DNA of 64,000 nt from Candidatus Binataceae bacterium. GTDB taxonomy: Bacteria; Desulfobacterota; Binatia; Binatales; Binataceae. Positions 1-10,942 of this stretch are shown here, piece by piece. The translations under genes were made by a program, and so were the position numbers. The notes under the pieces were generated by a model, which saw nothing but the letters and a program-made list of their open reading frames with translations, did not search any database and was not told the origin of the DNA. The stretch is from contig DATJMX010000001.1 in assembly GCA_035508495.1 (NCBI GenBank), positions 1-64,000 on the forward strand. Direction: 5' to 3'. Each line of letters begins with the position of its first letter. The first letter of the stretch is position 1.

Positions 1-226
1 AGATTAGGCCTTTGAACTCCCGTTCCAGCCCATCATCAGTCAAGTGGTCATCCGAATATTCCGAGAGGCGCAATTCTATAGCGCCGACCAATCGACGAGC
101 CGATTCGGTGCTGTCTTGGTGCATATTCCAACTGCGGATGACCAGCCAATCTTCAAACTCATTCAAGGTAATCTGGCGGTTCAAATAGTCGCACAGCCGT
201 GCGCGTATTTCGGATACAGTGATCAT
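1..226 (-). CDS. Hypothetical protein, 5' part only (runs off window start)
   Basis: An open frame on the minus strand starts at ATG 226-224 and stays open for 75 codons to the window edge, so the C-terminus is missing. The protein begins MITVSEIRARLCDYLNRQ and continues with an acidic, helix-rich stretch (EFEDWLVIRSW, then SARRLVGAIELRLSEYSDD). It resembles small cytosolic immunity-like or stress-associated proteins in composition, but I do not recognise a family. Its start codon overlaps the start of the divergent gene at 225, which leaves no room for ordinary ribosome-binding sites outside each other's coding region. Confidence 0.55.
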   Translation of the reverse strand, partial: MITVSEIRARLCDYLNRQITLNEFEDWLVIRSWNMHQDSTESARRLVGAIELRLSEYSDDHLTDDGLEREFKGLI

Positions 227-563
227 GTCGAAACAGCCTATATCACAAATTGTCCGCGTGTCGGAAACGGAACTCAGACGCCTTTTCAATGACAATTATT
301 TGGACGACATTTTAGCCGGACGCATTCACGCTAATGTTTCAGCCAATCGGCATCCCTCGTTGCCATTGGCAAATGAACCGTTCTGTACGTTCAGTCAAGA
401 AGTATCGTACATAGACCCAGCCACCAATGAAGAAGTTGCTCGCGCTCACCAATATCTTCGACCCGATGGAACAATCGGTTTAAAGGGACGCCCCGACCCG
501 AAGCGCGTATTTCTGAACGGCATCTGGTATCGCATCATCAAACTGAAAAACCGAAGCGTTTAG
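225..563 (+). CDS. Hypothetical protein (112 aa)
   Basis: This small soluble protein has no signal peptide or membrane segment. It has an N-terminal helical part (SETELRRLFNDNYLDDILAG) and a C-terminal basic, beta-rich part that includes KGRPDPKRVFLNGIWYRII. ATG 225 is the only internal methionine start; GTG 219 two codons upstream is the alternative. The DNA is less GC-rich than the housekeeping genes that follow, which suggests recent acquisition. No family is recognised. The divergent partner on the minus strand starts at 226, so the two start codons share bases. Confidence 0.55.
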   Translation: MSKQPISQIVRVSETELRRLFNDNYLDDILAGRIHANVSANRHPSLPLANEPFCTFSQEVSYIDPATNEEVARAHQYLRPDGTIGLKGRPDPKRVFLNGIWYRIIKLKNRSV

Positions 564-657
564 TTCGCTGATTTCATCCGCCGTTGGCCCTGAGTGTCCA
601 TTGCAATAAAGTCGCCGCTCTACGAGCGGTGCCTCTGCAAGGGGCGTTTGGCGTAGT

Positions 658-1005
658 TCAGATAAGAGTAAACGCTGGCGGAATGTAATCATCGATCACC
701 TTCCCGAACACTGGGCGGAATGTGAGCGAACAATCGCTCCCAATCCGTTTGGCAGCGTAGCTTTGCGAGCTCCCCACCGTCCTGTCCTTTATCTGCGTGT
801 CGTACAAACTGAGCGCGATAAACGTATCGCGCAGCGCGAATCGTCCTAGGGCTCGGAGTTCTGGATTGACGTGTCGAGCACGAATTTCCCAGACCTCGGA
901 ACCGGCACCAAGCGGGCCCAAAGCGGCTGGATGGAGGTGTGAGATTCTGCGCCTGCAAACCCTTTCTTGCTCAGTATCTCGACAGCAACCCATCCCGCAG
1001 TTCAA
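658..1005 (-). pseudogene. Frameshifted remnant of a small conserved hypothetical gene
   Basis: The minus-strand frame from 1005 reads a plausible domain (VWEIRARHVNPELRALGRF then ALRDTFIALSLYDTQIKDR) and then loses sense near 775. The sense continues in the next frame as LAKLRCQTDWERLFAHIPP. It returns to the first frame for KVIDDYIPPAFTLI and a stop. Joined, these pieces give a continuous small protein of the kind often found near phage or plasmid genes: a WEI...ELRALGRFA core, then DW..LF, then a short DY tail. No single frame encodes it, so the gene carries two opposite frameshifts or two sequencing errors. The function of the family is unknown to me. Confidence 0.5.
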
Positions 1006-1016
1006 GATAATCGGCG

Positions 1017-1565
1017 ATGCTTCGATTCTTGTTTCGCCACTTCACGGCGATTTTGATTCTGGTCGTGATTGGTGCGTGGGCGGGGCTCTATCTGCCTACC
1101 ACACCGGCCTGGTCTGTTATTCGGCTCAAGAGTGCGATCGATGCGCGCAATGGCGACGGTGCGGCGCAATACGTTGATTTCCAGAGCGTGGTCCAGAGCG
1201 CGGGCGAGCAGATGGTGAAGAAGCGCGCCGCGAACGATCCGCTCTCAGCGATGTTGGGATCGACCGTCATCGCCGCGCTCACCGGACCGATGGCGCAGAT
1301 CGCGCGTTCGTGGTCTATCGACCAGGTCAACCAGGGGCGCAAGGAATTGCAGATGCCCTACGCGGCGATGGCGGGCGCGATCGTCCTGATGCATCGCGAC
1401 GGCGACGCGGCGTTTACCAAGTGGACCGACCCGAAGGGACAAACCTACGAAGTTCACCTGCGGCGCGAGCCCGACGGCGTCTGGCGCGTGTCCGAGGTCG
1501 AAAACGTCGATCAGCTCCTGCAAAAACTCAAGGAGCACGAGCAGAAGCAGTTCTCTACCCCGTGA
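1017..1565 (+). CDS. DUF2939-type membrane-anchored protein
   Basis: The 182-residue protein has one N-terminal membrane segment (about residues 6-26, FRHFTAILILVVIGAWAGLY). The body, of periplasmic type, starts with the pattern YxxW/RLKSAIDARNGDGAAQYVDF, which is typical of DUF2939 proteins (tandem NTF2-like folds). Family members are envelope proteins of unknown role. The gene stands alone ahead of typA with a 146-base gap, and ATG 1017 is followed at once by the membrane segment. The assignment is by pattern, so moderately sure. Confidence 0.6.
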   Translation: MLRFLFRHFTAILILVVIGAWAGLYLPTTPAWSVIRLKSAIDARNGDGAAQYVDFQSVVQSAGEQMVKKRAANDPLSAMLGSTVIAALTGPMAQIARSWSIDQVNQGRKELQMPYAAMAGAIVLMHRDGDAAFTKWTDPKGQTYEVHLRREPDGVWRVSEVENVDQLLQKLKEHEQKQFSTP

Positions 1566-1711
1566 TCCCTTGACGCGGCAGGCTACGGGATTGTTTCGCG
1601 CAGGTTTCATCCGCCGTAGAGCGGCGCGTTTACTCCTCCCGGCTTCACAGGTACACTAGCGCTGCGCGGACGAACCATTCGGCTCGACCGCGTTTTAGTA
1701 TTCAAAACAAA

Positions 1712-3559
<1,848 letters not shown>

Positions 3560-3625
3560 GCAAATTACAGCGCCGGGCCGGACGGCGGCCTCGCGGGTGG
3601 TTCTGCCCGCGCCGCTGCGCCAACG

Positions 3626-6600
3626 ATGAGACGACTTGTCCGGATCACCGCTTATATCCTCATCCTGCTTACGATTCTCATCGGCAGCGCTGCGACGCTG
3701 CTTTCGATCTACCAGGACAAAGTAATTGCGTTCGTGATGGACTCGATCCACGCGCGAATCCACCTGGGATTCACCGTGGGCAAGGCGCAAGTGCATCTGG
3801 AGCGCCATCTCGGCGTCGTCCTGACGGACGTCCACATCAGTCAGAACGGCAAAGAGATCTCGACGATCAAGTCGATTCACGCGAGCGTCGGCTATCACTC
3901 GATCTTCAGTTCCAACGGTTTGCCGCTTTACTCGGTCACCGTCGACACGCCGCTGATGATCGTGCCGCGCAATCATCCGGGCACGCCCGAGATCGCGTTG
4001 CCGCGTCCCGAGGCGGCCGCGATCGAGCGGATGGCGAAGGCGCTCCGAGCGCTCTCGCAGATTGCACGGCGTATCGAGATCATCAACGCCACGCTTGCGT
4101 ATCGCGATGGCAGCGTGCTCTTCGATCGGGTCGGGCTCCTCGCCTATCGCAGGCGTCACGGGCTCAACTGGTATTTCGCGTTCGACGCGACGATCCAGCT
4201 CCCGCCCTACGCTGGTGCGCATTTCGCCGGACGAATCAGCGCGCAAAGCGACCAGCCGACCGACTCGCACGACGTTGGCAAGGCGCAGCTCTGGGTCTGG
4301 GGAATCCCGATTACCAACCTTCACGCCGAAGGCTTCGACATCGACGGCGAGATGCAGGGCAGTGTCGCCGCGAGCATTCACGACGACGGCTCGCTGAGCG
4401 GCACCAGCACCCTCGGCATTGGCAATCTCGCGCTGGCGGGGCCCCGGCTCGCAACGCCAATCCAGCTCGGCGACTATTCGGTCAACGGATCGTTCGACTT
4501 CAACGAGACCAACTACTCGATAACTCAGCTGACCGTGCAACGCGTCGGCCAGCACGTGCTCACCGGCGAAACGCAGGTCTCGCAGCCGTACAGCGGCAAT
4601 CCGCGCCTCGGAATCAGCCTGCAGGGCTTTGAGCTTGAGCTAGGCCGGCTCAAGAAACAGGTGCTCGAAGTGCGCAACCTCCCGCGCGCTACGCTCGAAT
4701 GGGTGAGGCGCATCGCATCCGGCAGCGTGCGCGTCGGGCAGGCCTCGTTCAGCGCGCCGGTCGAGACGATTCGCGCGGCACCGCTCTTAGCGCTGCGCGA
4801 AAACCTGACCATCTTCGGCACCCTGCAGGGCGTGGCGTTCGCGTTTCCGCCGGAGCTCAAGTTGCCCGACATCTCTGCACTGACGGTGCAGATCAACTAC
4901 GCCAAGGGCGTCGTCACATTCGCCCAGGGCTCGGCAAAGCTCGGCCGCACGCAGGTGAAAGGCGTCGCCGGACGTATCGATCTGCGCAAAGGATTCCAGG
5001 ACGCGCCCTATACGCTGCAGGCGTCTGCCGACACCGACCTCGGCGAATTGTTTCCCGCGATTAGCCTCGCGCTCCGCAACAATCACGTGCCCAACTATGA
5101 TCGGCTGAAGCAGCTATCGGGCGTGCTCGATTTCGAGAGTCGCGTGCAGGGCCGCTTCGATCTGAATGCGCCAACGCCGCCGGCTAGTTACGTCCTGACG
5201 GTTGCAGCCAACGGTGCCGTTTTCACATTGGATGGCGCTCCCGGTCCGGTGACGGTCCGCCGCGGGGCGATTGTGTTTTCACCCGGTGATGCGAAGATTC
5301 AGAAGATTGTGGCCGCGGCGACGGGCGGCGACGCCAACCTCAACGGCGAAGTCCAGTACGGCGCCAAGGGTTTTCTGATCAAGACGTTGTCGCTCGATTT
5401 CCATCACATGCCCTCGGAGTCGTGGCTGGGCCTGGTCGTCGATCCGAGCGATCTTGCAGTGAAGGGGCCGATAGGCGGGTCGCTCACGATTTCGGGAAAC
5501 CCGAAGATCAAGGAGACCTACTCGGGCAACGGCAAGCTGACGCTCGCAGGCGGCCAGGTGCAATTCAACTTCCTGCGCGCGCCGATGATTGTCTCCGCCG
5601 CGACGATCGAGCTCACCAGGCGGCGCCTGGTGGTGTCGATGCCGGCGTCGAAGCTCGAAGGCTCGCCGATCGATTTTCGCATCACGGTTCCCGACATCGT
5701 CGCACCGACGGTGCGGATGGACGCGAACCTGCAGCATCTCGATTTCGAGGTCATGCGTTTCATCCGCATGCCCTGGTCGCCCGCAACACCTCCAGTCAAG
5801 TTTCCGATCCCCGCCAGTGGTCATATCAAGGCGGCGACCGCGAACCTGGGCAAATTCCCGATGCAGGACCTCGACGGCGATTTCACGCGCTCGCCGAGCG
5901 GCGATTGGCGCGTCTACAACTTTGCCGCAACTGCGTTTCGCGGCAAGCTCAATCTCGATCTGCGCGGCCGCGGCCCTGACAACTGGGTGCACCTGGTGGG
6001 CAAGGTTGCGAACATGGACCCGGCCCCGCTTTTCATGATGACCGGCAAGCGCAAAGACTCGCCAATCCTCGGTCAACTATCCATGGGCGAAGACCTGTGG
6101 GCCAACATGGATACCAACTTCTACGACACGCTGGCCGGACAAATCTCGGTGACGATTCGCGATGGCACACTCAACAAGTTCACGCTGCTCTCGCGCTTGC
6201 TGGCATTCCTCGACATCAAGAATTGGTTGACCGCGCGGATTCCCGACCCGCGCGTCGCCGGGGTTCCCTTCAAAACGATCCTGGCTGATTTCAAGGGCAA
6301 CAAGGGCCTCTTCTATACCGACAATTTCAGGTTGCAGGGCCCGGTGATGGAAATCGCCGCAAACGGCACCGTCAAACTCGGCGACGGCGATCTCGATATG
6401 GAGGTTGGGATGTTTCCGTTCGACACCGTCAACTGGGTGTTAAATCACATCCCGATAGTTGGTGAGCGCTTCGGCAGCGGCACCGGCAACCTCGTCGCGG
6501 CGTACTTCGACGTGAGAGGTCCGGTCAGCGATCCGAAGATCACGCCGAAACCGATCACCTCGGTCGCCGAGTTCATTAAGAAGACGCTCGGGATGCCGAT

Positions 6601-6631
6601 CAACATCATCCGGCCCAACACTATCAAGTGA
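3626..6631 (+). CDS. AsmA/YhdP-like large envelope protein
   Basis: The 1001-residue protein has one N-terminal membrane anchor (residues about 7-28) and a long periplasmic, beta-rich repetitive region. The region after LIGSAATLLSIYQDKVIAFV and the C-terminal part (TLLSRLLAFLDIKNWL, then FNLRGPVxDPKITPKP-like end) match the AsmA-like/DUF3971 group. These proteins form lipid-conducting bridges between inner and outer membrane. Here the Mla genes at 15-18 kb supply a second lipid pathway. The stop overlaps the next start by four bases (GTGA), so the two genes are translationally coupled. Confidence 0.75.
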   Translation: MRRLVRITAYILILLTILIGSAATLLSIYQDKVIAFVMDSIHARIHLGFTVGKAQVHLERHLGVVLTDVHISQNGKEISTIKSIHASVGYHSIFSSNGLPLYSVTVDTPLMIVPRNHPGTPEIALPRPEAAAIERMAKALRALSQIARRIEIINATLAYRDGSVLFDRVGLLAYRRRHGLNWYFAFDATIQLPPYAGAHFAGRISAQSDQPTDSHDVGKAQLWVWGIPITNLHAEGFDIDGEMQGSVAASIHDDGSLSGTSTLGIGNLALAGPRLATPIQLGDYSVNGSFDFNETNYSITQLTVQRVGQHVLTGETQVSQPYSGNPRLGISLQGFELELGRLKKQVLEVRNLPRATLEWVRRIASGSVRVGQASFSAPVETIRAAPLLALRENLTIFGTLQGVAFAFPPELKLPDISALTVQINYAKGVVTFAQGSAKLGRTQVKGVAGRIDLRKGFQDAPYTLQASADTDLGELFPAISLALRNNHVPNYDRLKQLSGVLDFESRVQGRFDLNAPTPPASYVLTVAANGAVFTLDGAPGPVTVRRGAIVFSPGDAKIQKIVAAATGGDANLNGEVQYGAKGFLIKTLSLDFHHMPSESWLGLVVDPSDLAVKGPIGGSLTISGNPKIKETYSGNGKLTLAGGQVQFNFLRAPMIVSAATIELTRRRLVVSMPASKLEGSPIDFRITVPDIVAPTVRMDANLQHLDFEVMRFIRMPWSPATPPVKFPIPASGHIKAATANLGKFPMQDLDGDFTRSPSGDWRVYNFAATAFRGKLNLDLRGRGPDNWVHLVGKVANMDPAPLFMMTGKRKDSPILGQLSMGEDLWANMDTNFYDTLAGQISVTIRDGTLNKFTLLSRLLAFLDIKNWLTARIPDPRVAGVPFKTILADFKGNKGLFYTDNFRLQGPVMEIAANGTVKLGDGDLDMEVGMFPFDTVNWVLNHIPIVGERFGSGTGNLVAAYFDVRGPVSDPKITPKPITSVAEFIKKTLGMPINIIRPNTIK

Positions 6632-7317
6632 GGACGCGCCGTGCCGCGCTGATCGTTTTCTGCCGCGAGCCGATCGCGGGCGAGACCAAGACCCGCTTGA
6701 TCGGCCACGTAACGGCTCGCGCTGCCGCCGCGCTTTCCGATGCGTTCATCCGCGATGCGCTCCGCAAGGCGCAGCTCGTGAAGCCGAGCAGGTTGATCAT
6801 CGCGGCCAGCGCTCCTGACGGCGCTGCGCGAAGTAAATACTTCCGCCGCCTGTCGCATGAGTTCCGATCTGAGCTGATCGACCAGGGAAAAGGCTCGCTG
6901 GGAGCAAAGATGGCGCGCTCGCTTGAGCCATACGCGGACAACGGCGTGCTGCTGATCGGCGCCGACACTCCGACTGTTCCAATCGATTTGCTCGCGCGAT
7001 GCCTTGTGCTCGTCCAACCCAAGCGGGTCGTGATCGCGCCAAGCCTCGACGGCGGCTACTGGGGCATCGGCGTGCATGGTGCAATTCCAACGATCTTCAC
7101 GGGTATCCGATGGGGCGGTAGCAACGTGCTTGCGGCGACTCTGAAGCGCCTCGCGCAGAAGAAGATCGCGTATGCGCTCGGGCCGGCGTGGTATGACATC
7201 GATCGTTGGGATGATGTGCTGCTGCTCGCGCGTCACCTCGACTTGATGCCGCGCGCGATCGAATCGCATCCTTGTCCCGCGACCGCGAAGTTGATGGAGC
7301 GCCTAATGAATCAGTAA
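6628..7317 (+). CDS. DUF2064/TIGR04282-type glycosyltransferase
   Basis: This is a nucleotidyl/glycosyl-transferase fold protein of 229 residues starting with GTG. The N-terminal ALIVFCREPIAGETKTRL is the nucleotide-binding loop of the family, LLIGADTPTVP holds the metal-binding aspartate, and PSLDGGYWGIG follows. Family members include the ArsS-linked arsenosugar glycosyltransferase, but no arsenic genes are visible here, so the substrate is open. The GTG start overlaps the preceding stop by four bases. I am sure of the family, not of the reaction. Confidence 0.75.
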   Translation: MRTRRAALIVFCREPIAGETKTRLIGHVTARAAAALSDAFIRDALRKAQLVKPSRLIIAASAPDGAARSKYFRRLSHEFRSELIDQGKGSLGAKMARSLEPYADNGVLLIGADTPTVPIDLLARCLVLVQPKRVVIAPSLDGGYWGIGVHGAIPTIFTGIRWGGSNVLAATLKRLAQKKIAYALGPAWYDIDRWDDVLLLARHLDLMPRAIESHPCPATAKLMERLMNQ

Positions 7318-7386
7318 TTCACAGGACTCGCTTTCAGTGCGGCGACGCTCCCGCTACAGTACCCGTCTCGAAGAATCATCCGCGCC

Positions 7387-7635
7387 ATGCTGGAAGTCGT
7401 TCTTTATACTCGCAACGACTGCGAGTTGTGCCACGAAATGGAAGCCGTGCTCGCCTTCGAGCTGCCGCGCTTTGAGGCGCGCTTCGAGCGAATCGAAATC
7501 GACGGCCGGCCCGAGCTCGAAGCGCTTTACGGAACCGAGGTGCCGGTTCTGTTCGTAAATCAGCGCAAGGCGTTCAAGTATCGATGCACCCCGCGCGAGC
7601 TGCGCAAGCGCCTGTTGCGCGAGGTGAGGCGCTAG
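7387..7635 (+). CDS. Glutaredoxin-family protein (DUF836)
   Basis: The 82-residue thioredoxin fold has a CELC active site (YTRNDCELCHEM) close to the N-terminus. The cis-proline motif is TEVPVLFVNQ and a basic helix forms the end. This is the compact DUF836 type found in many bacteria, presumed to be a thiol-disulfide redox protein in the cytoplasm. The next gene, cutA, begins one base after the stop, so the two are co-transcribed. Confidence 0.8.
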   Translation: MLEVVLYTRNDCELCHEMEAVLAFELPRFEARFERIEIDGRPELEALYGTEVPVLFVNQRKAFKYRCTPRELRKRLLREVRR

Positions 7636-7636
7636 C

Positions 7637-7999
7637 ATGCCGCAGCGATCGCCACGCCTGCGCCTGGTCTTTACCACCGCTTCGAGCGAAGAGCAGGCCC
7701 TTTCGATCGCGCGCACTATCGTCACCGAGCAGCTCGCCGCGTGCGTGAATATCGTCGGCCCGATGCGCTCGATCTACAAGTGGCGCGACGCGATTGAAGA
7801 TGACCGCGAATACCTGCTCTTGATCAAGACGCGCGCCGCGCACTATGCGAAGCTCGAAAAAAGAATCGGCGCGCTGCACACTTACGACGTTCCAGAAGTG
7901 ATTTCCGCGAGTATCGATCGCGGCTCGCCGCCTTATGTGAAATGGCTGCTCGATTCGACCGCCGAGCCGCGTCGGCGGCGGCGCAAGAAACGGCAATAA
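7637..7999 (+). CDS. cutA: Divalent-cation tolerance protein CutA
   Basis: The 120-residue protein has the CutA1 signature: EEQALSIARTIVTEQLAAC, then VNIVGPMRSIYKWRDAIED, EYLLLIKT and the HTYDVPEVI motif. CutA1 forms a trimer with a ferredoxin-like fold and is linked to copper/divalent-metal tolerance, although its exact biochemical role is unsettled. The C-terminus is extended by a basic tail (RRRRRKKRQ). It sits between the glutaredoxin gene and the oxidoreductase gene with almost no spacing. Confidence 0.9.
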   Translation: MPQRSPRLRLVFTTASSEEQALSIARTIVTEQLAACVNIVGPMRSIYKWRDAIEDDREYLLLIKTRAAHYAKLEKRIGALHTYDVPEVISASIDRGSPPYVKWLLDSTAEPRRRRRKKRQ

Positions 8000-8004
8000 A
8001 TGCG

Positions 8005-9048
8005 ATGGTGAAAGTTGCAATCTCAGGTGCTGGCGCGATTGCGGCTCGTGCTCACCTCCCGGCGCTAATGACCGTGCCGAATGCGCAGATCGTCGCGATC
8101 CAAAGCCGCACTTCCGAAAAAGCCTCTGCCGTTGCTTCGGCTCTTTGGCCGTCCGGCGCGGGCCGTCCGAAAATCCACGACGACTTCGACGCGATGCTCG
8201 CGCGCGAGCGGCCCGACGCTGTGTGTATCTTTACGCCGAATCGGTTCCATCGCGAATACACGCTGAAGGCGGTCGCCGCCGGAGCGCACGTGCTCGTCGA
8301 AAAGCCGATGGCGCCGCGCGCGGCCGACGCCCGCGCGATGGTCGATGCGGCCGAACGGGCAGGGCGTATCCTGATGGTCGCGATGCAGAGTCGCTACGGC
8401 GGGCTGCAAAGTATAATCAAGGAGGCGATCGATTCGGGCGCAATCGGCAAGCCTTATTTCTTTCGTGGGCGGCTCTCGCACGGCGGCCCCGAATTCTGGG
8501 CGCCGGGGCAGCGATGGTTTACCGACGCCACCGATGCGGGCGGCGGTGCCTCGCTTGATCTGGGCGTGCACATCGCCGACCTTGCGATCTGGTACCTGGG
8601 CGCGGTCACCTCGGTCAGTGGTGAGGTGGCGACTTTGGGCAAGGACATCGCCGTCGATGATACTGGCGCGATGATTCTCAAGTTCGCGTCGGGCGCGATC
8701 GGCGTGGTCGAAGCGAGCTGGAGTTCGCAGCCTCCGCTCTCGGCGATCGAAATCTACGGCAGCGAAGGCCGCATCATGATGGGCTATCCGCGCACCGATG
8801 TTGCGATTCTCCGCGCTGATGGCAGCGAAGCTCCCGGCTACACGCGCGACGAAATAGTGAGCCGCTTCGACCCGCGCGACCTACTGGCGCCGTTTCGCGC
8901 ACTCGCGCAGAATTTCATCGCCGCGATTGAAGGCGGCACGCCGCCGGCGCCCACCGGCCTCGACGGCCTGCGCGCAGTCGAAGTGATCGACGCGTGCTAC
9001 CGCTCCTCGCGGACCGGCGCGCGTATCGCGCTGCCGCTGAACGATTAG
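8005..9048 (+). CDS. Gfo/Idh/MocA-family NAD(P)-dependent oxidoreductase
   Basis: The protein has an N-terminal Rossmann fold (VAISGAGAIAARAHLPAL), the EKPM motif that marks the family's catalytic lysine, and a C-terminal alpha/beta substrate domain containing GGASLDLGVHIADLA. The family oxidises or reduces sugars and cyclitols; the substrate cannot be told. ATG 8005 is chosen because residues before it (an open frame back to 7942) overlap cutA and do not fit the family start. With this start the protein has 347 residues, the usual length. Confidence 0.85.
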   Translation: MVKVAISGAGAIAARAHLPALMTVPNAQIVAIQSRTSEKASAVASALWPSGAGRPKIHDDFDAMLARERPDAVCIFTPNRFHREYTLKAVAAGAHVLVEKPMAPRAADARAMVDAAERAGRILMVAMQSRYGGLQSIIKEAIDSGAIGKPYFFRGRLSHGGPEFWAPGQRWFTDATDAGGGASLDLGVHIADLAIWYLGAVTSVSGEVATLGKDIAVDDTGAMILKFASGAIGVVEASWSSQPPLSAIEIYGSEGRIMMGYPRTDVAILRADGSEAPGYTRDEIVSRFDPRDLLAPFRALAQNFIAAIEGGTPPAPTGLDGLRAVEVIDACYRSSRTGARIALPLND

Positions 9049-9060
9049 GATAAACGACTG

Positions 9061-10143
9061 ATGTTTCGCGAATCGATCAAGAAAATGGCGGCGTACACTC
9101 CCGGTGAGCAACCGCGTCCCGGGCAGCGCCTGATCAAGCTCAACACCAACGAGAATCCTTACCCGCCGTCGCCGAAGGTTCGCCAGGCCGTCGCCAAGGC
9201 CGCGAGTGCGACGCTCAGACTCTATCCCGCGCCGCGCGCCGATGAGTTCGTCACGGCAGCCTCGAAGCTCTACAAGATTCCCGTCGACATGATCGTGGCC
9301 GGCAACGGATCGGATGAGCTGCTCGCGATGGTCTTCCGCGCGACGCTGAGCCCGGGCGACTGCGTTGTGTATCCTGTGCCGACCTACTCGCTCTACGACA
9401 CGCTCGCCGAAGTGCAGGAAGCGAAGGTGATTCGTCTCCCGCTCAAGCCCGGATTCGAGATGCCGATGGATGAGCTGGCGCGATGCCGCGCGAACCTCAC
9501 GATCGTCTGCAATCCGAATTCGCCGAGTGGCACGCTGACGCCGCTTAAGAGTCTCGACCGCCTCGCGCGCAGCCTGCGCGGCCGCATGCTGGTGATCGAC
9601 GAAGCCTATGTTGATTTCGCTAATGAGACTGCGCTGCCGCTCCTCAAGCGAAATCGCAACGTCGTGATCCTGCGCTCGCTCTCGAAATCGTTTTCGCTGG
9701 CCGGGATGCGGCTCGGCCTCTGCTTCGCGCATCAGGAAGTTATCGAAGGCCTGATGAAGGTGAAGGACTCGTACAACCTGAGCCGTATTGCGCTGGCGGG
9801 CGGCGCAGCCGCGCTCTCTGACGCGGCGTGGATGCGCCGCAATGTCGAACGCGTGCGCAAGACGCGCATCGCGACCGAGGCGCGGCTCCGCAAGCTCGGC
9901 TTCGAGGTGCCGGAATCGTCGGCGAATTTCGTGCTCGCGCGGATGGTGGGGCGCGACATGAGTCCGATCGCGAGCGGGCTCAGGCGCGCAGGAATCCTGG
10001 TGCGATACTTCGCGACACCGCTGTTGCGCGACGCGCTCCGCATCTCGATCGGTACGCCCGCCGAAATGGCCGCGTTGTTCGCGGCCCTGAAGCCGCTACT
10101 CCTCAAACTCGCGCCCGAGCATCGCAACGGATCGCGCGGATGA
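9061..10143 (+). CDS. hisC: Histidinol-phosphate aminotransferase
   Basis: This PLP-dependent class I/II aminotransferase converts imidazole-acetol phosphate to histidinol phosphate in histidine biosynthesis. The start includes KLNTNENPYPPSPKV, the substrate-binding pattern of HisC. NPNSPSGT and the PLP-lysine motif RSLSKSFSLAGMRLGL follow, and the C-terminal arginine region is RISIGTP. At 360 residues it has normal length. No other his gene is in the window. Its stop overlaps the start of pth (ATGA). Confidence 0.9.
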   Translation: MFRESIKKMAAYTPGEQPRPGQRLIKLNTNENPYPPSPKVRQAVAKAASATLRLYPAPRADEFVTAASKLYKIPVDMIVAGNGSDELLAMVFRATLSPGDCVVYPVPTYSLYDTLAEVQEAKVIRLPLKPGFEMPMDELARCRANLTIVCNPNSPSGTLTPLKSLDRLARSLRGRMLVIDEAYVDFANETALPLLKRNRNVVILRSLSKSFSLAGMRLGLCFAHQEVIEGLMKVKDSYNLSRIALAGGAAALSDAAWMRRNVERVRKTRIATEARLRKLGFEVPESSANFVLARMVGRDMSPIASGLRRAGILVRYFATPLLRDALRISIGTPAEMAALFAALKPLLLKLAPEHRNGSRG

Positions 10144-10796
10144 GTCCAATCCGCGGACTGTTCAAGTCGTTCCGCAAAAAGTCCGATTCGGGAGGTGAGG
10201 ACGACGCGCCCCGCAGCGAGGGGATGTGGGTCGTCGCGGGCCTCGGAAATCCGGGCGGCGACTATTCTCGTTCGCGGCACAACGCGGGACACATGGCGAT
10301 CGATCGCATCGCGGCGAGCAAAGGAATCGATCTCAATCGAAAGCGTTTCAAGGGCGCGACCGGTGAGGTGCGATTCGACGACACGCCCGTGATGCTGGTG
10401 AAGCCGGAGACGTACTACAACCTGAGCGGCGAATGCGTTTCGGCGATCCTCGGATACTTCAAGGTGCCGCTCGAGCGGTTGATCGTCGTGCACGATGAAG
10501 TCGATTTGCCCGAGGGGCGCCTGCAGGTGCGCAAAGGCGGCGGCGACGCCGGCAACAAGGGCGTGAGATCGGTCGCGGCGTCGCTCGGCACGCCCGATTT
10601 CATCCGCGTACGTATCGGCACCGGCCGCGAAGGGCGCCGCGACGAAGGCCTCGACTTCCTGCTCAGGCCGCTGAGCAAGGCCGAAGCGCAGCTACTCGAA
10701 GACAGCATTGCGCGAGCCGCCGAGGCGGTCGAAACGATAGTGCGAGAAGACCTCACGCGCGCTATGAACAAATTCAACCAGCGCAACGATCGCTAG
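10140..10796 (+). CDS. pth: Peptidyl-tRNA hydrolase
   Basis: This enzyme frees tRNA from peptidyl-tRNAs that drop off ribosomes. The catalytic core starts at WVVAGLGNPGGDY, with the conserved Asn and then the catalytic His in RHNAGHMAID. KPETYYNLSGE, HDEVDLPEGR and GGGDAGNKG complete the signature. ATG 10140 overlaps the hisC stop and gives 218 residues, with an N-terminal extension of about 28 hydrophilic residues beyond the usual start. A start at the second methionine (before WVVAGLG) would give the usual length. Confidence 0.92.
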   Translation: MSPIRGLFKSFRKKSDSGGEDDAPRSEGMWVVAGLGNPGGDYSRSRHNAGHMAIDRIAASKGIDLNRKRFKGATGEVRFDDTPVMLVKPETYYNLSGECVSAILGYFKVPLERLIVVHDEVDLPEGRLQVRKGGGDAGNKGVRSVAASLGTPDFIRVRIGTGREGRRDEGLDFLLRPLSKAEAQLLEDSIARAAEAVETIVREDLTRAMNKFNQRNDR

Positions 10797-10828
10797 TAAC
10801 AAGCAGTTACTCTCCCTTATTTCTGAAT

Positions 10829-10853
10829 CCCTCTCCCAGGATAAGGAGAGGGG
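10829..10853. repeat. Dispersed palindromic repeat, copy 1
   Basis: An inverted repeat CCCTCTCC ... GGAGAGGG with an 8-base middle containing AGGATAA lies between pth and tyrS. Closely related copies lie at 30094 and 30250, and a looser one at 32792. No T-run follows, so it is not a standard terminator. Confidence 0.6.
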
Positions 10854-10942
10854 ACAAGCACCAAGGCGAGTGGCTAAAATGTTGAAGCTGTATTCCAAAG
10901 GTACTTATTTCCGGTACCCTTGATCCTCGCGACCTGGAGTTG

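Noticed and set aside
480-692. Open frame of 70 codons on the minus strand overlapping the frameshifted gene
   Set aside because: Its second half is antisense to the gene at 225 and its sequence has no protein-like pattern.
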